Assembly (NCBI GenBank): GCA_013433145.1
Contig: CM024188.1
Span: forward strand, 5,741,001-5,805,000
Source of the DNA: Ascaris suum
Lineage: Eukaryota > Nematoda > Chromadorea > Rhabditida > Ascarididae
Length of the DNA stretch: 64,000 nucleotides
Direction: 5' to 3'
In this document: piece by piece, positions 48,101-58,345 of the stretch
Layout: each line of letters opens with the position of its first letter
How positions within the stretch are numbered: position 1 is the stretch's first letter
Program-made: the position numbers and the translations under genes
Notes under the pieces: model-generated
What the model was told of the DNA's origin: nothing
Database searches by the model: none
Seen by the model: the letters and a program-made list of their open reading frames with translations, nothing else

Positions 48101-51100
48101 GACTAGATGCTCTCGCAAAAAGTTATCGGAACTGGTAAAGATGGGGTTGGGAGATATGAAACTCTGACGGTTAAAGAGTGCTCCGCAAACCTGGTGGAGT
48201 TGTTGCGCCGCGAGTGAACGTGGGACTACGAGGAGCAGTTGGAGCAAATGCCTGCTTCGTAGCATGTGCCTCCTCAACTTGCCTTCCTCTGCTCGCTCCG
48301 AACTGTTCACGAGGCACAAACGGTTCAGTAGTAACCCCTCGCCACGCTGGTCCCTGTAAAAATTAATGACATTTTAGGAAAAAATAGCAAGGCCATTCCG
48401 TATGAGATACGACATGACCACTAATACGCATGTCGTTATGCACATCATTTCCAAATGAACTCTTATATGCCATTATTGTGCATTGGTTATCTCAAAATCG
48501 AAACACTGCCGAATAATGACGAGAACCGTCTGATTCAAATGATTCTGAACCAAGTTCAGGTGATGCTCAAAAGTAATTCAGTCCACGACATAGGATACTT
48601 CTATGTAAATCGCTATTTTGTACAAAAGATATCGCAAGAACTTTGTGAAAAGATTGTCATGATGCAGGTAAACCAAAGATACTCTGTTATAATTGCGAGA
48701 GAGGTCTTTGTTGATAATGGCCTCGTCGTCGGTTGAATCACTGGAAAAGAGACCACTATGATCCGATCTGCGAGAGTCCGCACTTCCAGCCATTCTTGCA
48801 ACTGCCCTCTCCGTTTCCTCATCACTGAATTAAAAGAATTTCTGTGGAAACCATGTTAATGATGGCATATTCACATCATATCAGGATGTACTTCGAACAG
48901 GTTCCCCACCCCCCGCTCTCTTCCTTTATAGCAAATTTGATCAATAGGACGGATCACGACCAACCTCTATTGAAAAAGCACTGGATCGAACTCGCTTCGA
49001 ACGCGAATGAAGAGTGAGGAAGGGAAATAAGAATTGAAGCAAGATTTAAATTATGCTAAAAGAGCAAGAGTGACCGAATAGATGAATAGCGAGCTCGAAT
49101 ATCATCTAAGGTTGAGCTCCACATTTTCAATTAAGCTCACTCGACTGCAACAGTCCCCTCACGTCCCCCAAAATCCTTAGTAGATATGCTACGTGGAAAT
49201 GTAAAAAAAATGCAACAATGTAACATTGCTCGATAGGAATGAACCAAACAGCCTTCATATGTTAGCAGCGTAACAGTTTGCGAACCAATGAATTCGAGAA
49301 ACTTACATGCCATGAACAGTGTTCACATCTTGTGGTTGCGTTGGTTGCGGACAGGAAGTAGTGGCAGTGGCCAGGTGTGGTTGAACAAATGCCGGCAAAC
49401 CAATAACTACCTCATCTTTCTGCACCTAAATTATTCGCCTCCTGACTATAACACCACATCGAAACAAGCTTGTTATTCGCTAATAAATGACACGCAAAAC
49501 AAGGGCACTCAAACAATGCAAAAAAAGCTCTTCTCTGGCTCAGCACTTTTAGTAGTTTAAAGTTAAGGTATTCCACTAGTTGAAGAAAATATTTTTAGAA
49601 GTTCAATTTGCGACGAAATATGCAATATGGAAAAAGCGGTTGATACGACACTACAAAATTTGCACCCGATTAGTGTTCCGGACGAGAGAGAAAAATCAGC
49701 ACATCATGACCGAAAGTATAAACTATAAGTACTTGTGAAACTAAAAAAAATTTCTTGAACGTCTCTGTGCAAGATCGAGCGAATTCTTTTCATAGCAAAC
49801 AACAGCAAATCGAATATTGCCAATAAACTTGCATTTCAAAGCTCAATTATGAATACGCTTATGAGATGATAGCAAATAATTATGAGATACTTTAGCGAGT
49901 TCGACGGGCGTATCACGGACACCAGCACTTAACGATGCATTCCAATCGTTCGTACCAATCAAGAATGGTAGAGGCCGTGAAAGGTGCGAGTCCTGTAAAC
50001 CAAAGTCACCATGAATATTTTATATTCCAATCCTATAAGTGGAAATACGCTATCGGCTTACGAGAAACGGTGACTAGATAAGGCGACGCAAAAGGCGTAA
50101 TGGTCATTAGATATTCATTAGTTCCGCTCGGCGATCGGCGACACTCAGCTGTCATTTTGCTACGTACTGAAAGAAACAGTGAATGCAGCAATGAAATCGG
50201 CCACCTCCACCACGTGTTGGCTCCCTTGCGACAGGTGAATAACGTGTGTTCATCTTTACCTCAGTTAGAACAACATGACTTGCATAATATGTGACCTCGA
50301 AATCAAAAGAGCGTTTCATGGTGAAAGCAGTTGCAATCTCTTTCAACGAATATTGTAAACTGCCGACACAAATATTACTTCTTTTAGTTGCTTACGATAT
50401 GAATAAAAACTATAATCCGACTCCGCCAAGTTCCGTCAATACAGGCAGGCTGCATAATGACAAGCATGGCTTTCAACCCACTCAGTATTAATGACAGCAA
50501 TGCTCATCTCAGAATAAAAGGCCTTTTTTTGTTTGCAACGAAGATTAGAAATGGCTCACAAATGGTTCGAAGATAGGATCGGGTACAAAGGTGGGATCGT
50601 CGTCTTCGTCGAAATCCTCTGGTCTCATTTCGATGCGCTTGAAATGCGACTTTATCATCGCAAAGCTCAGCGAAACCGCTTCACGTATATTCTCGACGGT
50701 CTCCTCTTGTCGTTGTGCAGTTTTCTTGAAAATCAAAAGGGATCAAATCAAAGGTCTAAGTTCAATACATTAAGGCGCAGCTTATTTTTAATTTCGTTTG
50801 AAGTGTGACTCAGCAGCTACGAAATAAATAGCAACTTAGCAACGACTGCTTCCATCAAAACAAAAGAATTTCATAGGAAACATTTTCAAACAGATTCCAA
50901 AAGATTCGGCGAGGGAGTTTCGAAAAGGTAATCATCCGCTGTGCAGTCAAACTCGCACCGATGAAAAAACTGTCGCCCGAATACATGTACAACACAAATT
51001 CGTGAAGATATCTCATACGATACTCCTTCCATCCTCTCGCTCAAAGCATAAATGGATTTCCGTCCAGTCGTATCGCAAATACTATACTCTTCACTTTCAT

Positions 51101-54100
51101 TGACAGCCACCCTTCACAACCTCTTTAGCATATGACACCTTTCTCTATCCAGTGACATTTGATCCCTTACCATATTCAGCTAGATGCATTGATTCATCCT
51201 TAAGATATATTCAGTAGGTCGATTGCAGCGCAAAACCATGACGACGCACCCAAATATTTGTTATAAAAAGCTTCTTTCAAACAACTATCACACATCGATG
51301 CAAATTTTTCTGGGATAGAATCCCCTCAACAAAGTTTTTTGGATGAACACTGAAATCTGAATTAAAGTGCTAGTTCCCCACCCATGACGAAGACGATTTG
51401 CCACCAAACTCTCTCAGGTAAAGCGGTCCATTAAAACGCATTTTTCGGTCAAATGTAGTGCTTAAAATACTCTCCCGACACACAATTCGTATTACCGCAT
51501 AACTGCCATTTGGGTAGTTGTGACGATGCAGCCATGCAAAATCTTCAAAACGAAGAAATGACAAACCTTTACGCTTGGAGGCGGTTCAACTGATGCGACA
51601 CAAGGTTCGTCATATACCCGCTAAAAAGTTACTTGTATTACGTGTAACATATCAAAAAATGATTTTCAGATGAGATACTCGCCGGCCGTTACTGCGCAGA
51701 TGCGGTGGTGGACCCGTTTAAATGAAGAGGACGTGTGCCTGGAAGAAGCCCTTTAGAAGGGCCAAGGAGATGCACTGTTCTGCTAGCGACCATTGAAAAA
51801 CGATTTTAAAGATATGCGACGGTTCGCAAAGATACTCTGGAGACAGCTGTTCAGATCTCCAAGAAGTAAGCACTGTGAATCAATAAAAGAAACCAGGTAA
51901 CAGCAGGCATCGCCGATGTGGGTGCGCAGCACTCAATTAAAACGGCTAAAATACAACACGATCAGAAAAGTAACGCATCGGTTGTGTGGATTGTCTCAGC
52001 GTTGTGTAGAATTTACGAAACTTGTCAACGTGAATCCCGAACGCTGCGAGGTATATCCCTAGAACAGGAAAACACAAGCTATATGCAACGTATGCGTCAC
52101 TAATCCATATAAACAGCCCGCAGCATATGCAATATCCCCAGAGTTGAGGATCGGATGCTTTGCGGGTTTTAAATTAGGTTCTGCGCGGACTTTTTGCTGC
52201 CTCTTTAGCAGCTGGCCTGCATGGAGGCTTTTCGGCTCGCTTTGCCTGATGTGAAAAAAATTTCGACTCACCATACGGGGCAAAAATCATTCCTTTGAAA
52301 ATGAGTTCTTAGGTAAGTGAGGCAAGGCGAAAAGGTTTTTGCGATAAGCAAAAAATGTTTTGAGATTTTTCGAGATCCTCTCCATTCCGCGTAGTCAGAT
52401 AAACTGCTTGATATTTATCTCAACTAAGAGAAAGCTTGACAATTTTTAAGCGGCTAACTTTACGACCTATTAAACCATAAGGTGTCATTATTACCGATAA
52501 AATTAGTCACCTAACCAAATTAGCCTAATAGTATGAAGTTGTCTGTTTATCCAGTAAAGAGAGCATTTAAACAAAGAATGCAAAGATTTACGAAGGAAGA
52601 CTTTAGGAAAGCGAGGAGGTAATCTAGATACAGAAACCTCTCTTAACAGTATTAAGTTTATCTCGAAAAAACATTCTTCCTGAACACACTTTATAAGAGA
52701 TCCAACACCTAATCAGTTCTCTTAGACCGCCTTATAACAGCGTCACTCCTAACTTTCGCCACCGCTCATCGTCGTGCAATAACTTGTTGAAGTTTAAAGA
52801 CGCAAAAATTGAGTGCTTCGAATGACCGAGCAGAAAATTCCCATAAATTTGAAGGCGAGGGGACGAGAAAGATGCGCATCCATGACTTCGGTGAACATTC
52901 CAAGCGTTTATTTCCCCTCCATGAAAGAAGACCACTTAAACTTTGAAAGACAAAAACTTCGACTCCTTTAACTACAGCGTACCTTACGTGGCATCGTCGT
53001 ATTAACAGATGTATCAGCTGTGTGGCTAACTAGTTGGAAACAACTAATTATAAATCACTTACTAAACACTTGCTGGGATCAATATACAGTGAAACGATAC
53101 ATCGAATCATGAAATACAGAGTTTTCATTTCATCTGCCGTGAGATCTTTCGACTAAATGTTAGATGTCAAAAGTGCGCTTACCTGTCTAGAAATTAAAAA
53201 ACGAAAGGTACAGGTAATGTGACTGCTTTTCTATTACATATTAAATAAGTAAAGAGTTCGGCAATGTGGGCTCGCCTTACAATTCGATCCGTAAATTTCG
53301 TTTCCTTGAGGTCGAAATTGCAGAATGAGAGTGAGAATAAAATTAGCAATGCAATTATCACTATCACTCTATTACTCGCAACCAATATCCTCAAATGTAC
53401 ACTCCTCCTAAAATCAAAAGCAGTAAAAACGTCACCTATGCGATTTCGAATAAAACCATCACAAACTTTTGGGCGAGAACCCGCTTCCCCCGCCCCTTCT
53501 CTCCCTGTTCAATGAAGCTCTCATCTTTTACAGAAACTGAAAATCGACTTGAGATTAGGCAGTTAAAAACCTCCACACTCTTGTGCAATTCCACAAAAAC
53601 TTTCGGGAAAAAACATGCAATCCCTTTAATCCTCAATAAACCTTAAGAAACCAACGAAGATTATAACCCCTAGAGGTATTACCAGTTGGTATACAAGTGA
53701 AAACACATGAAAAAAAAAAATGACACTTACACTTTCGATGAACTGGTCATTGGCGAACGAAGCGAGATGAGTGTCCATATTAGCAACATTGACTATGGCT
53801 CGGGTAGTGGTCGCCGTACTGGTATTAAGTCGGCAGAGTGTATCGTCGACTCTCGACACCAATGATCGACTAAGCTCATCAAGCACACTGCACAACTATA
53901 AACGTACTAGGTATGCAATAATGTACGCAGTGAAACTTTTATTGTCACCATCAAATACAATACAGTCTCATTGAGTAATTATTCTTTTATATTATCGTTA
54001 ACCTTATAGAATGCTTCCATGCAACCGCTAGCAATAACCAGTGAAAACACAAGTGCACAGCAAAAGGCAATCAGAGGAAATCCATTTGACAGACACTCTA

Positions 54101-55104
54101 TGAGATAACGAGAAAACTTTCTCAGCGAAGAAAAAAAAGATGCACAGCTCGAATACAACTTCGAAATATAGAATCGCATCTACCTCCAATAAGACGATTC
54201 CAGCTGCGTGCTGGGCACTTGCATTGCTACTCGAGTTCTAATCAGAGGCAGAAAAAGCTTTTTCTTCCTTCTTCATTGATTTGTTCTTAAAACATTTCTT
54301 ACATCAAAGATTCCTCCACGACTTCTGATTCTATCATCACTAATACTGTCAATCTCGACTGCACGTTTATTTGCATGTAATTGCTTTATGAACTAAACAC
54401 CTTCTCCGTAAGAGCTTTCTCGAATACACACCTCACGTCTAACATGCGCTTGTAATCTCGCACCACATCTTGACATTCCTGAATCCATCCAAGCGATTCA
54501 GTTGTTATCAGTCATGTCAGCTCGAAAAGAAAAAAAAAAGCGCTATTACAGGATGAGCAGGCCATCCTTCAAAATTTTTAGGGTCTCCACAAACTTCCCA
54601 GGAGGTTATCCAAGTTTAGGGACTCCAAAAATATCATCTCTTCAAGACAGAAAACCACGGGCCAAAGGTCCCACTCCTTACATGAGGAAAACCTACATAA
54701 TTAAAAGTTTCGATTATTTTAGAAGTTAAGTTATCTGACTACCACAGCGGTGAAACACTTCTATAAAGCCTGATTATGATACGAGAACTATGAACGATGG
54801 GAAAACTGATCTGTAGCAGCGCTGAAGAAAATTTCAAAAACAAGCCTGCCAAACACCCTGTCTTAAATGGTTTCGAGGCGTCAGCCGGCTGATACACGCA
54901 ACCCTTTTGGGGGATGCTATTGCCACAATCATTTATACCAACAGTGGACTTCATGACCGCTTAATTCAAAAAACACGAAGAAATAGCCGACAAAGTGCTC
55001 ACCTTGTCATCCTCGGAAAGGGTCCATTCGCAGGTCAGATCTCGCAGATGGCGCAACTTTTCAGAAAGTTGAGCGCTGGTCAGTGGGGATGTTTCATGCG
55101 TCAT
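37598..55104 (-). CDS. WASHC2: WASHC2/FAM21 orthologue, WASH complex scaffold
   Basis: Tail subunit of the WASH complex, which activates Arp2/3 actin branching on endosomes and links to retromer. Minus-strand exons in transcript order: 55104-55003, 53895-53731, 51620-51567, 50724-50560, 49993-49891, 49425-49307, 48824-48683, 48353-48191, 47535-47459, 46709-46494, 46097-46020, 45023-44979, 44375-44271, 39155-39054, 38353-37598 (stop TAG at 37598-37600). The product is about 797 aa, shorter than the vertebrate protein of about 1,300. The N-terminal head matches the family; the tail is acidic with repeated Leu/Phe-acidic (LFa) motifs. All junctions keep phase except 50560 to 49993. Exons could be missing in the 5.1 kb gap between 44271 and 39155. 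Confidence 0.92.
39156..44270 (-). other. WASHC2 intron 13, 5.1 kb
   Basis: The longest intron in the window. Several 60-100 codon frames exist on both strands, but none with LFa motifs or a convincing splice-site pair. A donor-like site near 43140 on the minus strand lacks acidic coding content upstream. Additional tail exons may have been missed. Confidence 0.4.
44271..46709 (-). CDS. WASHC2: WASHC2 exons 10-13, LFa-motif tail
   Basis: Exon 10 (46709-46494) has NLFASKNPLFGDSDSEGDMF; exon 11 (46097-46020) has TLFDDDSDDDDLFANPA, a double LFa motif. In WASHC2 such repeats bind retromer VPS35 and other partners. Exon 12 (45023-44979) is only 15 codons (RPQKPTDSDSN) and exon 13 (44375-44271) is Ser/Pro/Lys-rich (KEKPPSKAPSSS). 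All are phase 0, so alternative skipping of any of them would keep frame. The two short exons rest on splice sites and phase rather than homology. Confidence 0.78.
47459..49993 (-). CDS. WASHC2: WASHC2 exons 5-9
   Basis: Exon 5 (49993-49891) carries SRPLPFLIGTNDW, the conserved DRPLPYLIGS block that ends the head domain. Exon 6 (49425-49307) ends VNTVHG. Exon 7 (48824-48683) carries the first acidic LFa motif, GLFSSDSTDDEA. Exon 8 (48353-48191) is Thr/Pro/Arg-rich and exon 9 (47535-47459) is a short linker ending VAPSVPSSE. Exons 5 to 9 join with matching phases (0, 2, 0, 1, 0), which supports the order even where similarity is low. Exon 5 needs two bases from an upstream exon that exon 4 does not supply. 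Confidence 0.82.
50560..55104 (-). CDS. WASHC2: WASHC2 exons 1-4, head domain
   Basis: Exon 1 starts with ATG at 55104 (MTHETSPLTS) and ends WTLSEDDK; exon 2 continues LCSVLDELSRSL. Together they align without gaps to the vertebrate head (W-S-L-A..., then L-Q-E-F-S). Exon 2 ends ANDQFIES and exon 3 opens RVYDEP, matching the family block QFIENRVYDEE. Exon 4 (EETVENIREAVSLSFAM, then DEDDDPTF) matches the helical segment before the acidic linker. This head binds WASHC4/SWIP and WASHC5/strumpellin in the assembled complex. Phase 0 at all three junctions. Confidence 0.92.
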
Positions 55105-55115
55105 TGATGCTGTAA
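55105..55115 (-). promoter_or_regulatory. splice acceptor just upstream of WASHC2 ATG
   Basis: On the minus strand the sequence acttacag ends at 55110, leaving only catca before the ATG at 55104. A 5-nt leader after an acceptor is typical of nematode spliced-leader trans-splicing. It could equally join a cis-spliced upstream exon, such as the candidate at 55600-55361. Confidence 0.4.
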
Positions 55116-55360
55116 GTACGGTATTCGTCACAGCAAACAAACGTATGCAAAGTGAGGGTTCAGGGAGCGCTGTGAAGGCGATAAGTGGAGGGTGCAGAAA
55201 GAGACAGCGGTTGGGCACATGAAGGAATATCACCATTATTCAAAAGGGGTCGGGAGGAAATAAAAGCAAAAAAGAGGGGAAAAAAGGAGAGTTCGGTGTG
55301 TCAATTTGAAAATCTACGCTTACAAGCGAAATCAAAGAAAAGACACTCGACGACTCTTAC

Positions 55361-55600
55361 CTCGTTCAAAAACAACAGACGACCTCTTTCATTAGGTCTC
55401 TGAGAGGAAAAGTGCTCTCTCAGCTGCACAAATGTGCATTGCCTGCATTGGCACTGACGTTGGCCGTTGAAAAAGTCCTCCTTTGCCAAAGCCAAGTCAT
55501 TTTTCGGTACCCAAAATTCATAGACCCTCCGATTGCCTTCGGGGAACGACCAAATTTCAGCAGCATCGAACTTCTTCAGGCCAATCACTCGATCAGTCAT
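55361..55600 (-). CDS. candidate exon upstream of WASHC2, unknown product
   Basis: An ATG at 55600 opens 80 codons (MTDRVIGLKKFDAAEIWSF...) ending LLFLNE before a strong GTAAGA donor. It includes the Cys-rich run CQCRQC. The family is not recognised. If spliced to the acceptor at 55110, the frame gains two codons and stops at a TGA overlapping the WASHC2 ATG (catcaATGA). If spliced to 53895 it would give an in-frame alternative N terminus. It could also be the end of a separate upstream gene, or chance. Confidence 0.3.
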
Positions 55601-57100
55601 TTTATTTGAAAATGAATAAAAACACACAAAAAATACATTAAATTAATCTTTTAAAAACCTGCACATATGCGAACAGTGGGTGATAATCTTAACCGATCAA
55701 TACCTACGAGCAACAAAAGCATGGCAATCAAAAATTTCCAGCCTTTGAGTGAACGCAGACGCACTCCGAAATGCAAACAGCGGATGGCTTTTCTGCGTGA
55801 AATACCTTTGCATACACTCTGCGATTCCTGTTTCTGAGTAACAAACAGCCTAGAAAGGCACACAGAGTGACGTCTGCATTATTTAGCCCGACGTTTAATG
55901 AATAAATATGGAAGAAACATTTACTGGCACCTTACATTATGAAACACCTGAGTTGGATTAAATACGACAGGATGTGGTCAAGAAATAGTTACCATACGGA
56001 GAAAAGTACTACGCCTCTGCTATGCCAACGGGCTTCCTGTGGGTGTGAATAACCTTATTGTCAAAATAACTGTTACAAGGCACTCGAACTGTACTGTAAC
56101 AACCCTGATTGATGTAATGTTACGGGCTATCTATAACGTGTTTTGGTGATGATTAGCTGCTAAGTCGCAATCCTCATCCTATATTTATTATTTCTATGTC
56201 AGCTACGCATATAAATCCGCCACAATGAAGCAGATTTTTCTTTTTGGTCTTGTAGCTTCCATAAATTGTGTCATACCTTTTCTCAACTAAGGCTAGTGGG
56301 GAACACCGGATTTAAGTCCGGCTTTGCAAGGCAGCTCTTCCACCTTATCCAACGCCCAGGGCCATTTACCCATAGACTAATTGGACAGAAATCCAGTCGA
56401 CCAGAACTGGCCGAACACGCGCACAGAATCTGGTACTCGCGAAAAAACTGTTATTTCTCTCCATAAAACTCTAGAAAGTTACATTCTATCGTACTCATCC
56501 ACCTGCAGCGCTCAATCCAAAGAAAATATTTCACTGCTCTCAAATTACTACAGATAGTTATCAACAAACTTTTCTTTTTTTTTTCTGTGATATAAACCGA
56601 CCGGTTACTTCACCCCGAAAAGTTCAATAAGCGTTCACCCATCTCATACGCAGCATTTGCTTCAAAAAGGCAAAACCTTCCGTTAAGTTCGGTTTCACAT
56701 TCCATTCTCACACTCGAAATCACAAAAGGAATCTTCAACCGCGGGGGCATTTACGTTTATCAACGGCATCCTAGATTATGGCAACTGCGCGTAATATAGT
56801 CGATGGTTGAAAAGTTCTAGGAGCTAACTATAAACATAATCCCACCAACAAAGAACATGTCTACAACGCCCCCACCACCAATAGCTTCCAGCTATCCAGC
56901 AATTGCCCTAAGCCGGACTTTTCCCCACAGCAAGCGTCCTTCGTACACCCATCAAGCGAAGAAATTCGTTGTGTTCGCGGCCATAGTCATCCATTAGCGA
57001 ACTTTTTGCATGCGGCAAAATCCAAGTTCAATAACTGTTGAAAGTAAAAGGTCTGCCGGTTGTTTCTAAACATACCAGAGGGTGAGAACTTACCGATTTA
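55601..57100. other. intergenic, nothing recognised
   Basis: No conserved frame, RNA gene or clear repeat was seen. Short frames such as 56266-56466 (plus) have no recognisable character. Confidence 0.4.
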
Positions 57101-57104
57101 CTTT

Positions 57105-57370
57105 TTCCCTGTAAGCGTCAGCTCCCCTTGGCTCGTCTGGTCGTCCAGGTTTCCTAGAGGATCTGCACCCTCCGTCGCGATGCGGTCGAGTAAATTGTGA
57201 GACAACACGCGTCATAACGGGCGAAAAGTTTATTACATTTATACAAAAGGATGACGAAAAAGAAGGGGCACTAAGATGGCTCGAACCGCCTGCGCGACCT
57301 TGCCGTCGAACTCCACGCTTTCGCGGATCACCTCACGCACTCCAGCAGCCGCATGTAGGCCCACTTGGCC
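57105..57370 (-). repeat. GC-rich block with short ORFs and poly(A) signal
   Basis: This block is distinctly richer in G/C than its flanks. On the minus strand a 45-codon frame (starting just after TAA near 57372, with GVREVIRESVEFDGKVAQAV) stops at 57239-57241. It is followed at once by AATAAA (minus strand), then a second short frame, GNLDDQTSQGELTLTGKK. The composition step, compact ORF and adjacent poly(A) signal suggest an inserted dispersed element or retrocopy rather than local intergenic DNA. No family is recognised. Confidence 0.35.
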
Positions 57371-57980
57371 TTAAGAAGAGTCTAGAAGTTGGAATGAATA
57401 CATGAGCACAACAACTCGTTTTATACTCTCCCGATTCTGTCCCAGGCTAGCCTCACGGCCATGCTGGACAGTCGTTTGGTCTGCCTGTATGTTCTTGACC
57501 TTCTTTGACTTTGCACGAACGCACTATTCCTCTTAATTTGTAGCCGACTGGTCTGGTTTACACCAGAGCAAGGAGCTAAATTTTGCAAGTTTCACCCAAA
57601 AAATAGTTATTATTAGTTGGTGGAAGACAACAGGAGTTAAAGTTTCCTACCTTAAAAGAATGCGACTAAACTAATGCATAAAATATGGCTTTCTTATTCT
57701 TTCTTACATATGCTTTCTTATTCTGGAACAATTACTTCCCGAGTTATGGCCATCCAAATAAACCAGCCCCACCTTCCCTCCATTACCGTCAGGAAGTTCA
57801 GACTTTCAATTTATTTAATGAGGTAGCGAAGAAACTTGCTTAACAGTGAAGCAAAATATTTAATAAATATACGACCCCGCCAAAGCCTTATCAGCTGATT
57901 TCTAAAACACCCTCTCCGAAACACTGCAATGCCATCGAATCTATTGAGGAAAACCTAAAACATCATGACTAGAATTACTC

Positions 57981-58147
57981 GAGAATTGAAGTATCGAAAC
58001 TTCTATTTTTCTTGTGCAATCATTGACAAGCTTATTGAATATTTTGGTCGTCCACGTTGGCTACGCATGAAAGAGAATTGAAGTATCGAAACTTCTATTC
58101 TTCTTGTGCAATCATTGACAAGCTTATTGAATATTTTGGTCGTCCAC
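57981..58147 (+). repeat. tandem duplication, 75-bp units, 92-bp period
   Basis: Two copies of a 75-base unit (57981-58055 and 58073-58147), beginning gagaattgaagtatcg and ending gtcgtccac, differ at one position (attttt versus attctt). They are separated by 17 bases. The near-identity implies a recent local duplication or gene conversion. Confidence 0.95.
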
Positions 58148-58188
58148 TGATGGACAAAGTATATTCTTTCTAACGCATTTAAAGTATC

Positions 58189-58345
58189 TGTTGTAACTCT
58201 AGCAGCGACAACGTTGAGAGGGAGACCGAGTGGGGCGCGAGGAGACACGGAGATAGATGAAATCGTTTACCGAGGGGCACCACAGCTCATAAAGAGCAAA
58301 CTGGAGAAGGCGAGACGTCCCAATCCTGACTGAAGAGTACTCGTT
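58189..58345 (-). mobile_element. LTR-like repeat, copy B (inverted relative of copy A)
   Basis: Read on the minus strand, this resembles the 3' part of the repeat at 22985-23219: matching blocks around the former poly(A) region, atctccgtg, ccactcggtctccctctc, caacg, and a terminal agttacaaca. The copies are clearly diverged. No primer-binding-site-like sequence follows the end, and no retroelement coding sequence is nearby. Confidence 0.45.

Noticed and set aside
50049..50206. Candidate WASHC2 exon starting after tttctttcag on the minus strand
   Set aside because: Its only open frame does not match the phases of exons 4 or 5, and it shows no family similarity.
57283..57295. ggctcgaacc, resembling a tRNA T-loop
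   Set aside because: No cloverleaf can be built around it; it lies inside a longer GC-rich ORF-bearing block.
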